A stretch of 64,000 bases of DNA. Source: Rhodobacteraceae bacterium CCMM004. Lineage in GTDB: Bacteria; Pseudomonadota; Alphaproteobacteria; Rhodobacterales; Rhodobacteraceae. The notes beneath the pieces were generated by a model. That model worked only from the letters and a program-made list of their open reading frames with translations, made no database searches and was not told the DNA's origin. Where the stretch lies: contig RZWH01000008.1 of assembly GCA_004005435.1 (NCBI GenBank), forward strand, positions 62,001-126,000. Reading direction: 5' to 3'. Of this stretch, positions 8,875-16,629 are shown piece by piece (the first letter of the stretch is position 1; each line of letters opens with the position of its first letter). The position numbers were made by a program, and so were the translations under genes.

Positions 8875-11216
8875 CGCCTGGGCGCCACCAGGTTGGCCAT
8901 CAGGCGGAACGCGCCGGGGACCAGATGCGCCATCTGGTGGTGCAGGATCAGCGCGCAGTGCACATGCCGCCCCCGCCCGACGTCCGCGGCCAGCAGTGCG
9001 CCGCGATGCGGAGCCTCGCCAGGATCGGTCATCTCGACGAGCGGCACATAGGCATCGTTCCAGGCGCTGGCGAAGTAGAGACCCCGCTCCTTGACCCAGC
9101 CCTCCCAGTCCTCGGGCCCGATGGGGTTCGGACCGGAGAGGAGCGGGTGCGCGGCCAAGGGCGTGACCGCCGCCGCCTCATCCGTCACCCGCCAGCGCAA
9201 GGACGGCTGGCCGATGGTCAGGGGCCGGGGCGGGATCGTCTGCGGATCCCAGTTGTCCCAGGGCCGGTGGTAGAGGGTGACGAGGGTGCCACCGTCCTCG
9301 ACCCACGCCCGCATCCGCCCCATCGCTGCGGCGAGGCCGGGCCGGAAGCGCAGTGCGAAGATCCCGATGACGATGCTATCGAAGGCCGCCAGGCGGTCGT
9401 GATCGGCCAGATCGGCGTCGCTCAGCTCGGTCACGTCGGCGCCGATGGCCGCCAGCCAGTGGGCGACCCGGTCGTGCCCGCTCCCGGCATAGCCGATGCG
9501 CGCCTCGGGGAGGGCGACGTCGACCAGGCGCACCTGCACCTCGGCCGGGCGGACCCAGGCGGTGGGGTCCACATGGGGGTGGTCGATGCGCGAAACCGCC
9601 ATGGCGGGGCCGCCGTCCACGGTGACACCGAGGATGTGGAGACCAGGGCGGGCCTCGGACGGGACGGTCACCCTGACCCCACCTGGCCCCGGCGCGGCGG
9701 TCCACCCCTCGGGCAGATCCAGCGCCGCAGCTGCACCCTCGGGCGCCACGTCCCGCAGCGCCACGGTAAGGTCACGCCCCGGGCGGGCGAGGTTCAGGAC
9801 CAGCCGGTCCTCCACCGGGACGGCGCGCCGCGGCGGCAGCGCCACGGGCGGCGAATCGACCGCCACCCGCGCCTCGGCCGTCGCCTCGGGGCCTGCCAAG
9901 CGCAGGGTCACGGCCGGTGCCGGCCGCGCGGCGGGGTCGTAGGCCGAGCGGTAGGCGTCGACCGGGACCGCCTCCGCGCCGAGGGTCAGGCGGCCGTCCG
10001 CAGCCGCCCACCCCTCCGGCAGCGCCAGATCCGCCGTCGCTGCCCCCGTCCCCGGGGCCAGGCCGACCTCCACCGGCGCGCCCTCGCCCGGCGCGATCCA
10101 GCGGGCGCCGATGCGAGCGTCGGCCTCGGCGCGGGTGGCCAGGCGGAGGACGTGGCCCAACTGTCGCCGCTTTTCCGCGAGGCGGTGGGCGATGGCGTCG
10201 GGCGCGTCGGTCAGGGCGGTCTCGACCGCCGCCAGGGCGCGCCAGGCCGCTGCGGCCACCGCGGCGCCGTCGGGCCAGGCCGCCACCGCCTCCGCACAGG
10301 CGGCATCGGCGGTGCGCAGGACCCCGGCGATCCGAGGCGCTCCGTCCGCAAGGTCGGCCAGCCCTTGGGGCAGCCCCGCCGTCACCCCCGCGTCGGGCCC
10401 CTCAATCCGGCTCGTCGCCAGGTGCAGCGGCCAGTCGCGGGACGGCGCGCCGGGCGGCACCCAGCGGCCCATGCCCTGAGTGCGGTGATAGGCGCGCGAC
10501 TGCTGACCGATCCGCTCCCAAGTCCACCCCGTGACCGGATCGCCCCCGTCCCCGGGCACAGCGGTCGTCGCGGGCGGTGGCGGCAGGTCGTCGTCATAGG
10601 CCTGTCCCGCCCCGGACCAGGCGGGCAGATAGAGCTTGGCCACCGCCCAGGGCGCCCCCTCGGCGTCGAAGCCGGGGTCCGCGGCGGCGGCGAAGGCGTC
10701 GTGGGCCGCCTGGGTCATCGCCCGGTGGTGGCCGTGCTGTCCCGGCACGTCCAGGAACGTGGGGCACAGGATGTCCGGCCGCTCGGCCCGGATCACCTCG
10801 ACCAGCCGCCGCAGGGTGCGCTCGGCCCCCCAGCGGGCCAGCGTCTCCTCCCCGCTTTTGGAAAAGCCGAAATCGGTCACCGGATCGGCGGGGTCGTCGC
10901 TGAGCCAATAGAGGCGCATCCCCAGGACGTCGGCCGCGCGCTCCATCTCGCGGGTGCGCAGGGCGCCCAGGGCCGCGCCCGCCTCGGTGCCGATGTCGTT
11001 CTGCCCGCCCTCGCCCCGGGTGGCGCAGACATAGGCCAAGGACAGACCGTCGCGCAGACCGAGCGCCGCCAGCATCCCCGAGATTTCGTCGTCGGGATGG
11101 GCGCCCGATTGCAGGAACCGCGCAACCGAGGTCAAGGGGCGCAGCGCCCGCCACAGCGCCACCGCCCAGGGGTGGCGGCGATCGTCGTCGAGGCGGCGTT
11201 GGTCGGGGGTGGGCAT
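8871..11216 (-). CDS. PIG-L/LmbE family deacetylase fused to a C-terminal ThuA/GATase-like domain
   Basis: A 781-residue protein, far longer than single-domain PIG-L enzymes (about 230-280). Residues 30-260 carry the PIG-L zinc hydrolase domain with AHPDDE near 38-43 (Asp and Asp/Glu metal and catalytic residues) and QHGHHRAMTQ near 160, supplying the downstream metal histidine. A middle region of beta-rich sequence follows. Residues about 570-780 look like a ThuA/amidotransferase-like fold (FDSIVIGIFALRFRPGL, WVEDGGTLVTLYHR). PIG-L enzymes hydrolyse N-acyl groups from amino sugars or related amides. No signal peptide is seen. It begins 81 bases after the ROK regulator and overlaps the DMT transporter. 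The substrate is unknown. Confidence 0.8.
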   Translation of the reverse strand: MPTPDQRRLDDDRRHPWAVALWRALRPLTSVARFLQSGAHPDDEISGMLAALGLRDGLSLAYVCATRGEGGQNDIGTEAGAALGALRTREMERAADVLGMRLYWLSDDPADPVTDFGFSKSGEETLARWGAERTLRRLVEVIRAERPDILCPTFLDVPGQHGHHRAMTQAAHDAFAAAADPGFDAEGAPWAVAKLYLPAWSGAGQAYDDDLPPPPATTAVPGDGGDPVTGWTWERIGQQSRAYHRTQGMGRWVPPGAPSRDWPLHLATSRIEGPDAGVTAGLPQGLADLADGAPRIAGVLRTADAACAEAVAAWPDGAAVAAAAWRALAAVETALTDAPDAIAHRLAEKRRQLGHVLRLATRAEADARIGARWIAPGEGAPVEVGLAPGTGAATADLALPEGWAAADGRLTLGAEAVPVDAYRSAYDPAARPAPAVTLRLAGPEATAEARVAVDSPPVALPPRRAVPVEDRLVLNLARPGRDLTVALRDVAPEGAAAALDLPEGWTAAPGPGGVRVTVPSEARPGLHILGVTVDGGPAMAVSRIDHPHVDPTAWVRPAEVQVRLVDVALPEARIGYAGSGHDRVAHWLAAIGADVTELSDADLADHDRLAAFDSIVIGIFALRFRPGLAAAMGRMRAWVEDGGTLVTLYHRPWDNWDPQTIPPRPLTIGQPSLRWRVTDEAAAVTPLAAHPLLSGPNPIGPEDWEGWVKERGLYFASAWNDAYVPLVEMTDPGEAPHRGALLAADVGRGRHVHCALILHHQMAHLVPGAFRLMANLVAPRR

Positions 11217-11296
11217 CGCGGGGGCTCCGTGGGGGCCGGGCGCGGCCGGCGGTTTCGGGATCGTGTCGGGCCGCCCCGGCGGGCGCGCGGTCCGCC

Positions 11297-12472
11297 TCAG
11301 CGGGCCACGGCGATGGCCGGGGTAAAGGTCCGGTCCAGGATCAGAGCCGCCGCGCCCAGGGTCGCGGTCATCGGTCCGCAGGCGCCCCGGACCAGCCGCG
11401 GGCGTCCGCGGCCTGCGCGATTGGACACCGACCGCTCAGCCGGGACGGCCGACGCGATGAGGTGGTCGACGATGGGTTCGGGCATGGCGCCGCCCAGGAT
11501 CACCGTCTCGGGGTCGAAGAGGTTTTCCACGATGGTTATGGCGGCGGAGAAGGGTTCGGCCGCCGCGGCGAGCCAGGCCATCAGCGCCGGATCGCGAGCG
11601 GCGTAGAGCCGGGCGAGGTCGGCGGCGCTGTCGGCCTCGCGGCCGGCAGCGGCCAGCGCGCGGCGCACCGACAGGCGGCTCACCGCGGTCTCCAGCGGCA
11701 CCGTGCGTCCGGCGGCGGGCACAGGGATGTGGCCGATCTCGCCGGCGTTGCCGAAAGCGCCCGCGACCAGGCGCCCGCGGTGGACGATCCCGAGGCCCAG
11801 ACCCTGGCCGAAATAGACGAAGACGAAGCTCTCCAGCCCCTGCCCCGCCCCCGCCACGCGCTCGGCCATAGCCGCGGCGTTGGCGTCGTTCTCGACCTCG
11901 ACCGCCAGGCCCAGCGCCTCGGCGAACCAGGCGCGGGGATCGGTGTCGGCCCACCCGGCAAGGTCCGAACCGCTCCCGGCGATGCCGGTGTCGCCGAACG
12001 GGCCGGGCATCACCAGCCCCGCCCCGAGGAGCCGCGCGCGGGCGCCCGAGACCTCGCGGAGCGCGGCGTCGCGGAGCGCCAGCACCGTCCGCGTGACCCC
12101 GCGCCGGTCGGGCCGGTCGAGCGGGCGCCGCGACTCGAAGACCGGCTGACCGGTGAGATCCAGCACCGCGGCAAAGACCGCGTCGGGCCGGATCTCGATC
12201 CCCAGGGCATAGCCGCCTTCGGGGTTCAGCGCGTATTGCATGGCCGGCATCCCGCGCCCGCCCGCGCGCCGCCCCTGGGGCGCGATCAAGCCCTCGCCCG
12301 CCAGTTCGGCGATGATGTTCGACACCGCCTGCGTGGTCAGCCCGGTGGCGCGCGCGATCTCGGCGCGGCCGGACCGCCCTGCCGCGCGCACCCGCCCCAG
12401 CACCACCTGGCGGTTGTGGCTGCGCGAGCGGCCGGCATTGGCGCCGACCGCGGTATCGGGGCGTGCAGTCAT
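11297..12472 (-). CDS. ROK family transcriptional regulator (NagC/XylR-like)
   Basis: A 391-residue protein. Residues 10-75 form a winged helix-turn-helix (SHNRQVVLGRVRAAGRSGRAEIARATGLTTQAVSNIIAEL) and the rest is a ROK sugar-kinase-like domain (ALGIEIRPDAVFAAVLDLTG, VENDANAAAMAE, GLGIVHRGRLVAGAFGNAGEIGH). After GEIGH the usual ROK zinc motif CxCGxxxC is absent (IPVPAAGRTVPLETAVS). Such loss is known in some regulators and suggests altered effector sensing. The ATG at 12472 is chosen because a longer frame would run into the palindromic operator at 12501-12521. It is divergent from the CUT1 importer and is probably its regulator. Confidence 0.88.
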   Translation of the reverse strand: MTARPDTAVGANAGRSRSHNRQVVLGRVRAAGRSGRAEIARATGLTTQAVSNIIAELAGEGLIAPQGRRAGGRGMPAMQYALNPEGGYALGIEIRPDAVFAAVLDLTGQPVFESRRPLDRPDRRGVTRTVLALRDAALREVSGARARLLGAGLVMPGPFGDTGIAGSGSDLAGWADTDPRAWFAEALGLAVEVENDANAAAMAERVAGAGQGLESFVFVYFGQGLGLGIVHRGRLVAGAFGNAGEIGHIPVPAAGRTVPLETAVSRLSVRRALAAAGREADSAADLARLYAARDPALMAWLAAAAEPFSAAITIVENLFDPETVILGGAMPEPIVDHLIASAVPAERSVSNRAGRGRPRLVRGACGPMTATLGAAALILDRTFTPAIAVAR

Positions 12473-12500
12473 GGCCCGAGGGCTATCGCACAAGCGTTGA

Positions 12501-12521
12501 TAACTCAAGCGGCTTGAGTTA
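12501..12521. promoter_or_regulatory. Perfect 21-bp palindrome, probable ROK operator
   Basis: Ten-base perfect arms TAACTCAAGC with a single central G, located in the divergent region 29 bases upstream of the ROK start and 77 bases upstream of the binding-protein start. ROK regulators bind A/T-flanked inverted repeats of this size. The A/T-richness stands out against the local sequence. It should control both directions. Confidence 0.75.
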
Positions 12522-12597
12522 ATCGTTGGTCAATGCGGGACCGCCGCAGTCTGCAACGGCCCCCGAACGACCGGCCGCGACAACAGGGAGACGACCC

Positions 12598-13866
12598 ATG
12601 ACAGCCACGACCTTCAAGACCATGGCGACCGCCGCCGCGACCGGCGCCGCCGCCCTGCTCGCCCAACCCGCCCAAGCGGTCGAGATCGAGTACTGGCAGT
12701 ATTTCTTCGATGCCCGGGTCACGGCGATGGACCAACTCATCGAGGGCTTCCAGGAGGCGAACCCCGACATCACCGTCACGATGACGCACTTTCCCTACGC
12801 CGACTACCGCACCAAGGTCGCCGCGGCGATTCCCGCGGGCGAAGGACCGGACGTGGTGCAGCTCTTCTACGGCTGGCTGAACGACTATGTGGCCGCCAAC
12901 CTGATCCAGCCCCTGCCCGAGGACGTCTTCGATCCCGCAAAGATCGACGAGGAGTTCTTTCCCATGGTGCAGGCGATGAAGGGCGAGGACGGCCGCTATT
13001 GGGCGCTGCCCACAGCGGTCCGCTCGCTCGCGCTGTTCTACAACGAGCGTCTGTTCGAAGAGGCCGGGATCGACGGACCGCCCGAGACGCTCGAAGAGCT
13101 GCTGGACACCGCCGCGAAGCTGACAAAGAAGGATGGCGCGGGCAACCTGACCCAGGTCGGGATCACCGCGGGGATGACCGCGCAGGATCACCACTGGTGG
13201 CGTGAAGGGCTGGTGCGCCAGTACGGCGGCGAGCCCTATGTCGACGACTACCAGACCGTGAACTACGACAGCGATGCCGGCCGCGCCGCGCTCGACTTCT
13301 ATCAGAACCTGTTCATGAACGACGATCCGGTGACGGCGATCGGCTTCATGGACGAGCCGCAGGCGGCGTTCAAGGCGGGTCGCGCGGGGATGCATATCGA
13401 CGGGTCGTTCCGCATCGGCAGCCTGGCCGATACGCGCGGCCTGAAATGGGGCGTGGCCGAGCTGCCATCGGGCATCGACGGCGCCCGCTCGAACTACTCG
13501 TCCTACTGGGTCAACGCGATCACCACCAAGGCCGAGGGCGAGAAGTACGACGCCGCGGTGAAGTTCATGGAGTACATCACCTCCGACGAGGCGATGCAGG
13601 TGTGGCTGGACGTGGTGGGCGAGTTGCCGGCCAAGCCGTCGGTGGGCATGACCGACGAGAACGCGGGCGATCCGGTGTTCGGACCGTTCATCCGCGGGCT
13701 GGAATACGCCCACACCACCAAGTTCGCCAACGAGAGCGCCCAGCGGCAGCTGATGGTGGAGATGATCGAGCGCATCCAGCTTCAGGGCATGGACCCGGCC
13801 GAGAGCCTGTCCGTCGCCGCCGAGGCGGAGCAGAAGATCCTCGACGACTACTACGCCTCGAACTGA
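12598..13866 (+). CDS. CUT1 ABC transporter sugar-binding protein
   Basis: A 422-residue family-1 extracellular solute-binding protein. The signal peptide is MTATTFKTMATAAATGAAALLAQPAQA, then VEIEYWQYFFDARVTAMDQLIEGFQEANPDITV, the classic opening of MalE-like proteins. AAIPAGEGPDVVQLFYGW and the C-terminal KFMEYITSDEAMQVWLDVVGELPA also match. The ATG at 12598 follows an AGGGAGA ribosome site; an upstream ATG at 12526 would add a non-signal extension. It starts the operon of permeases, lyase, ATPase and kinase. The ligand is probably a sugar or sugar conjugate. Confidence 0.9.
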   Translation: MTATTFKTMATAAATGAAALLAQPAQAVEIEYWQYFFDARVTAMDQLIEGFQEANPDITVTMTHFPYADYRTKVAAAIPAGEGPDVVQLFYGWLNDYVAANLIQPLPEDVFDPAKIDEEFFPMVQAMKGEDGRYWALPTAVRSLALFYNERLFEEAGIDGPPETLEELLDTAAKLTKKDGAGNLTQVGITAGMTAQDHHWWREGLVRQYGGEPYVDDYQTVNYDSDAGRAALDFYQNLFMNDDPVTAIGFMDEPQAAFKAGRAGMHIDGSFRIGSLADTRGLKWGVAELPSGIDGARSNYSSYWVNAITTKAEGEKYDAAVKFMEYITSDEAMQVWLDVVGELPAKPSVGMTDENAGDPVFGPFIRGLEYAHTTKFANESAQRQLMVEMIERIQLQGMDPAESLSVAAEAEQKILDDYYASN

Positions 13867-13877
13867 CACGCTTGCTG

Positions 13878-14050
13878 GGTCCTCGGGCACGCCCCGGGGG
13901 CCTCGCACCGCGGAGATCCTCGGGCACGTCCTGGGGGCTCCCACCATGGAGTTCCTGTCGTCGAGCCGGGACTCCCTCACCCAGGAGGTTCTCGGGTCGG
14001 GCCCGGACCTCTCTCACCCCTGAGATCCTCGGGTCGCGCCCGAGGACGAC
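13878..14050. repeat. Five tandem degenerate ~36-bp hairpin repeats
   Basis: Units begin near 13878, 13914, 13949, 13985 and 14022, with period 35-37 bp. Each carries a variant of GATCCTCGGGCACG-CCCGGGG ending in CTCACC-like sequence. The last unit contains a clean hairpin CCTCGGG-TCGCG-CCCGAGG. The array lies just after the binding-protein stop codon and before the permease genes, so it could lower read-through or protect the upstream message. Confidence 0.75.
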
Positions 14051-14133
14051 AGGACAGACGCCGCCGGGACAGCCGCCCATGCGCCACCTTTGCCCATGTC
14101 CGCCCCCGCCCTCCCTGCCCACGCCGGGGCGCG

Positions 14134-14179
14134 CCGGAATTCGTCCGAATTCCGGCCGGAAATCGTGCGATTTCCGGCC
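14134..14179. repeat. Two abutting perfect hairpins upstream of a permease gene
   Basis: Hairpin 1 has arms CCGGAATTCG (14134-14143 and 14146-14155) with a two-base loop. Hairpin 2 has arms GGCCGGAAATCG (14154-14165 and 14168-14179), also with a two-base loop. The second ends 18 bases before the permease ATG, close to its ribosome site. In RNA both would fold with very tight loops; as DNA they are near-palindromes that proteins could bind. Confidence 0.75.
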
Positions 14180-14197
14180 CGGCGACGGAGGGACGGG

Positions 14198-15091
14198 ATG
14201 ACGGTCTACCGCAACCTCACCATCCGGCAGAAGCAGATCGTCTGGGCCTGGGCGTTCCTCGCCGTGCCGGTGCTGTTCTATTCGGTGATCCGCTTCTATC
14301 CCACCGGCAACGCCGTGGTGATCAGCTTCCAAGACTGGAACCTTCTGGGCAGCCGCACCTGGGCGGGCCTCGACAACTACACCAAGCTGTTGTCCGACCC
14401 CGAGTTCTGGCAGGTGTTCCGGAACACGTTCGTCTATCTGCTCCTCGGCACCCCGATCAGCCTGGTGGTCAGCTTCGTCATCGCCTACCACCTCGACAAG
14501 ACGCGGTTCCTGCACGGCTTCCTCCGGATGCTCTATTTCCTGCCGTTCATGACCTCGGCCGTGGCCATGGCCTGGGTCTGGCGCTGGTTCTATCAGCCCG
14601 TCCCCATCGGCCTGTTCAACAACGCACTGGCCTCGGTCGGCATCCCGCAGATCAACTTTCTCAACTCCACCACCAACGCCCTGCCCTCGATCCTGGCACC
14701 GGCGATCTGGGCAGGCCTGGGCTTTCAGGTCATCATCTTCATGGCCGGCCTCCGCGCCATCCCGCGCAGCTATTACGAGGCCGCGCGGATCGACGGGGTG
14801 TCGTCCTGGACCGTGCTGTGGGAGATCACGTTGCCGCTGTTGCGGCCGACCATCGTGTTCATCGTGGTGTTCTCGTCCATCGGGTTTCTGCGGATCTTCG
14901 ACCACGTCTTCAACATGACGACCAACAATCCGGGCGGGCCGCTGAACTCGACCAAGCCCCTGGTCCTGATGATCTATCAGTCGGCGTTTCAGGATTTCGA
15001 CATGGGCTATGCGGCGGCGCAGACGGTGGTTCTGTTCCTAGTGCTGCTGGCGGTATCGCTGTTGCAGCTGAGACTGCTGAGGGATCGGTGA
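14198..15091 (+). CDS. CUT1 sugar ABC transporter permease (MalF/UgpA family)
   Basis: A 297-residue inner-membrane permease with six main hydrophobic segments. The start MTVYRNLTIRQKQIVWAWAF is preceded by GGAGGGACGGG; an upstream ATG at 14090 would place the hairpins inside the coding region and adds no family-like sequence. The EAA loop is present as YYEAARIDGVSSWTVLWEITLPLLRP, the contact with the ATPase. It works with the second permease at 15393, the binding protein and the ATPase at 18117. Confidence 0.92.
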   Translation: MTVYRNLTIRQKQIVWAWAFLAVPVLFYSVIRFYPTGNAVVISFQDWNLLGSRTWAGLDNYTKLLSDPEFWQVFRNTFVYLLLGTPISLVVSFVIAYHLDKTRFLHGFLRMLYFLPFMTSAVAMAWVWRWFYQPVPIGLFNNALASVGIPQINFLNSTTNALPSILAPAIWAGLGFQVIIFMAGLRAIPRSYYEAARIDGVSSWTVLWEITLPLLRPTIVFIVVFSSIGFLRIFDHVFNMTTNNPGGPLNSTKPLVLMIYQSAFQDFDMGYAAAQTVVLFLVLLAVSLLQLRLLRDR

Positions 15092-15392
15092 TGTTAGTCT
15101 CGGACCTCTATCTCGCCGGTCGCCAAGGTGCGTATGCGCCATGCCCGAGCTCGGGAGGGCATCTTCAAGCTTGGCCATACGACAGTTCGTCAAAGCATCG
15201 GTGCCGTGCAAACTACCGGCGGACCAACGAATGCCCTCCCTGGGGGGAGGTGCCGCCATTGTCTCTCGGACCAATGGCGCGACATGGCGACCATGGCGCA
15301 TGCGCGCCGGTTGCGCGCGACGTGCCCTGCCGAGCACCGCTCCAAGGGCGCAATCATAACGCCTTCTCGCGTTGGTCGGAAGGGCCACCAGA
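15092..15392. other. 301-bp intergenic stretch between the two permease genes
   Basis: Unusually long for a gap between the paired permeases of one importer, and less G/C-rich than the flanking genes. It contains a ~39-bp repeat at 15255-15292 that recurs inverted at 21591-21629. No frame here looks protein-like. A Shine-Dalgarno-like GGAAGGG sits at 15378-15384 before the next permease. Confidence 0.55.
15255..15292 (+). repeat. Dispersed ~39-bp repeat, forward copy
   Basis: The first 26 bases (15255-15280) match the reverse complement of 21604-21629 at 24 of 26 positions. Similarity continues through GCGACC to 15292. The core is itself an inverted repeat, CGCCATTG...CAATGGCG. It lies in the non-coding gap between two permease genes. 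Confidence 0.7.
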
Positions 15393-16277
15393 ATGACCAC
15401 CGCCTCAGACATCGAGATCAAGCCGACCACCGACGCGCTGCTGACCGGCGGGCAGACCCGGCCGCCGCGCAACATGGGCCAGATCGTCCGCTGGCTGCTG
15501 CTGTTTATCGGCGGCATCGCGATGGTCATGCCCATCGTCTATATGCTGTCCACGTCGCTGAAATGGCCGCACGAGGTCTACAACCTCAAGCTCATCCCCG
15601 ACGAGCCGCATCTGGAGAACTATACCTACGTGCTGGAGGACGGCCGGTTCTACTGGTGGTTCGTCAACTCGCTGATCATCGCCGTCGTGACCACGGTGTC
15701 GAACGTCCTGTTCGACAGCCTCGTCGGCTATACGCTGTGCAAGTTCCGCTTTCCGGGCCGCTACATCGTCTTCATCGCGATCCTGTCGACGCTGATGATC
15801 CCGACCGAAATGCTGGTGATCCCGTGGTATCTGATGAGCCAGCAGCTGGGCTGGCTCGACACCTACTGGGGGATCATGTTCCCCGGGCTGATGACCGCCT
15901 TCGGCACCTTCCTGATGAAGCAGTTCTTCGAGACGGTGCCCGACGACTTCATCGAGGCCGCACGCATCGACGGTCTGAACGAGTTGCAGATCTGGTGGAC
16001 GGTGGCGATGCCGCTGGTGAAACCGGCGCTGGCGGCGCTGGCGATCTTCGTGTTCCTGGGCAACTGGACGGCGTTCATCTGGCCGCTGATCGTGACGAAC
16101 TCGGTGGACATGTACACGCTGCCGGTGGGCCTGTCGTCGTTCGGCGACGAGGCGGATGTGGCGTGGGAGTTGATCATGACCGGCGCCGCGATCTCGACCC
16201 TGCCGACGCTGGTGGTGTTCCTGATCTTCCAGCGCTTCATCATCCGCGGCGTGGTGATGGCGGGGCTCAAAGGATGA
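15393..16277 (+). CDS. CUT1 sugar ABC transporter permease (MalG/UgpE family)
   Basis: A 294-residue permease. The start MTTASDIEIKPTTDALLTGG leads into RWLLLFIGGIAMVMPIVYMLSTSLK, typical of MalG-like proteins. The EAA loop is DDFIEAARIDGLNELQIWWTVAMPLVKP, and the protein ends in a FQRFIIRGVVMAGLKG tail. It has about six membrane segments. It is separated by 301 bases from its partner permease and is followed by a 352-bp gap containing palindromes. Confidence 0.92.
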   Translation: MTTASDIEIKPTTDALLTGGQTRPPRNMGQIVRWLLLFIGGIAMVMPIVYMLSTSLKWPHEVYNLKLIPDEPHLENYTYVLEDGRFYWWFVNSLIIAVVTTVSNVLFDSLVGYTLCKFRFPGRYIVFIAILSTLMIPTEMLVIPWYLMSQQLGWLDTYWGIMFPGLMTAFGTFLMKQFFETVPDDFIEAARIDGLNELQIWWTVAMPLVKPALAALAIFVFLGNWTAFIWPLIVTNSVDMYTLPVGLSSFGDEADVAWELIMTGAAISTLPTLVVFLIFQRFIIRGVVMAGLKG

Positions 16278-16629
16278 TCGGCGTCGAACGGCGCCGCCTG
16301 GCGCCGCCTCCATCGCCATGCCCGGCCGATGGTCCTGCGCGGCCGCGTCAAGGCTGGCCCACAAGGCGCGGCGGACCGGTCTTCCCGCGCCCGGTGCGCA
16401 CCAGAGGGGGACGGCCGCACCGCGGGGTGGCCAACGGCCACACCGGGGGGGCGGTGTGGCCGTCGCCCGGACCGCAAGCGGTCCGGTCGGTGGAGCGCAT
16501 GACGATCAATGGGGCCGCCACGACCGGATATCGAGACGGAACACGTCGACGAACGCGCCGACCTTCGACACAGGGCGCCCAAGAGGTTTCGAAACCTCTT
16601 GGCAAGGCCCTTCCAAGGGCCTTGCACCC
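16278..16629. other. 352-bp intergenic stretch rich in hairpins
   Basis: Between the MalG-like permease and the lyase-like gene. Apart from the four palindromes listed at 16434-16625 nothing protein-like or RNA-gene-like was recognised. A long in-frame extension of the lyase gene reaches back to about 16318, but its sequence is basic and arginine-rich with no family resemblance. Confidence 0.6.
16434..16625. repeat. Cluster of four perfect palindromes/hairpins
   Basis: Four are present. The first has arms ACGGCCACACCG (16434-16445 and 16452-16463) with a six-G loop. The second has arms CCGGACCGC (16467-16475 and 16478-16486). The third is a 24-bp loopless palindrome with half site CCAAGAGGTTTC (16579-16602). 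The fourth has arms GCAAGGCCCTT (16602-16612 and 16615-16625). The last two abut and end five bases before the lyase GTG, and their GCAAGG...TTCGAA style matches the array at 28869-28974. They may modulate expression of the downstream lyase, ATPase and kinase. Confidence 0.8.

Noticed and set aside
13878-14050. CRISPR-like spacing of the 36-bp repeats
   Set aside because: There are no unique spacers, units diverge, and no cas genes are near.
16318-16629. N-terminal extension of the lyase-like gene
   Set aside because: It is in frame but crosses four palindromes and has basic, non-family sequence; homology begins at the GTG at 16630.
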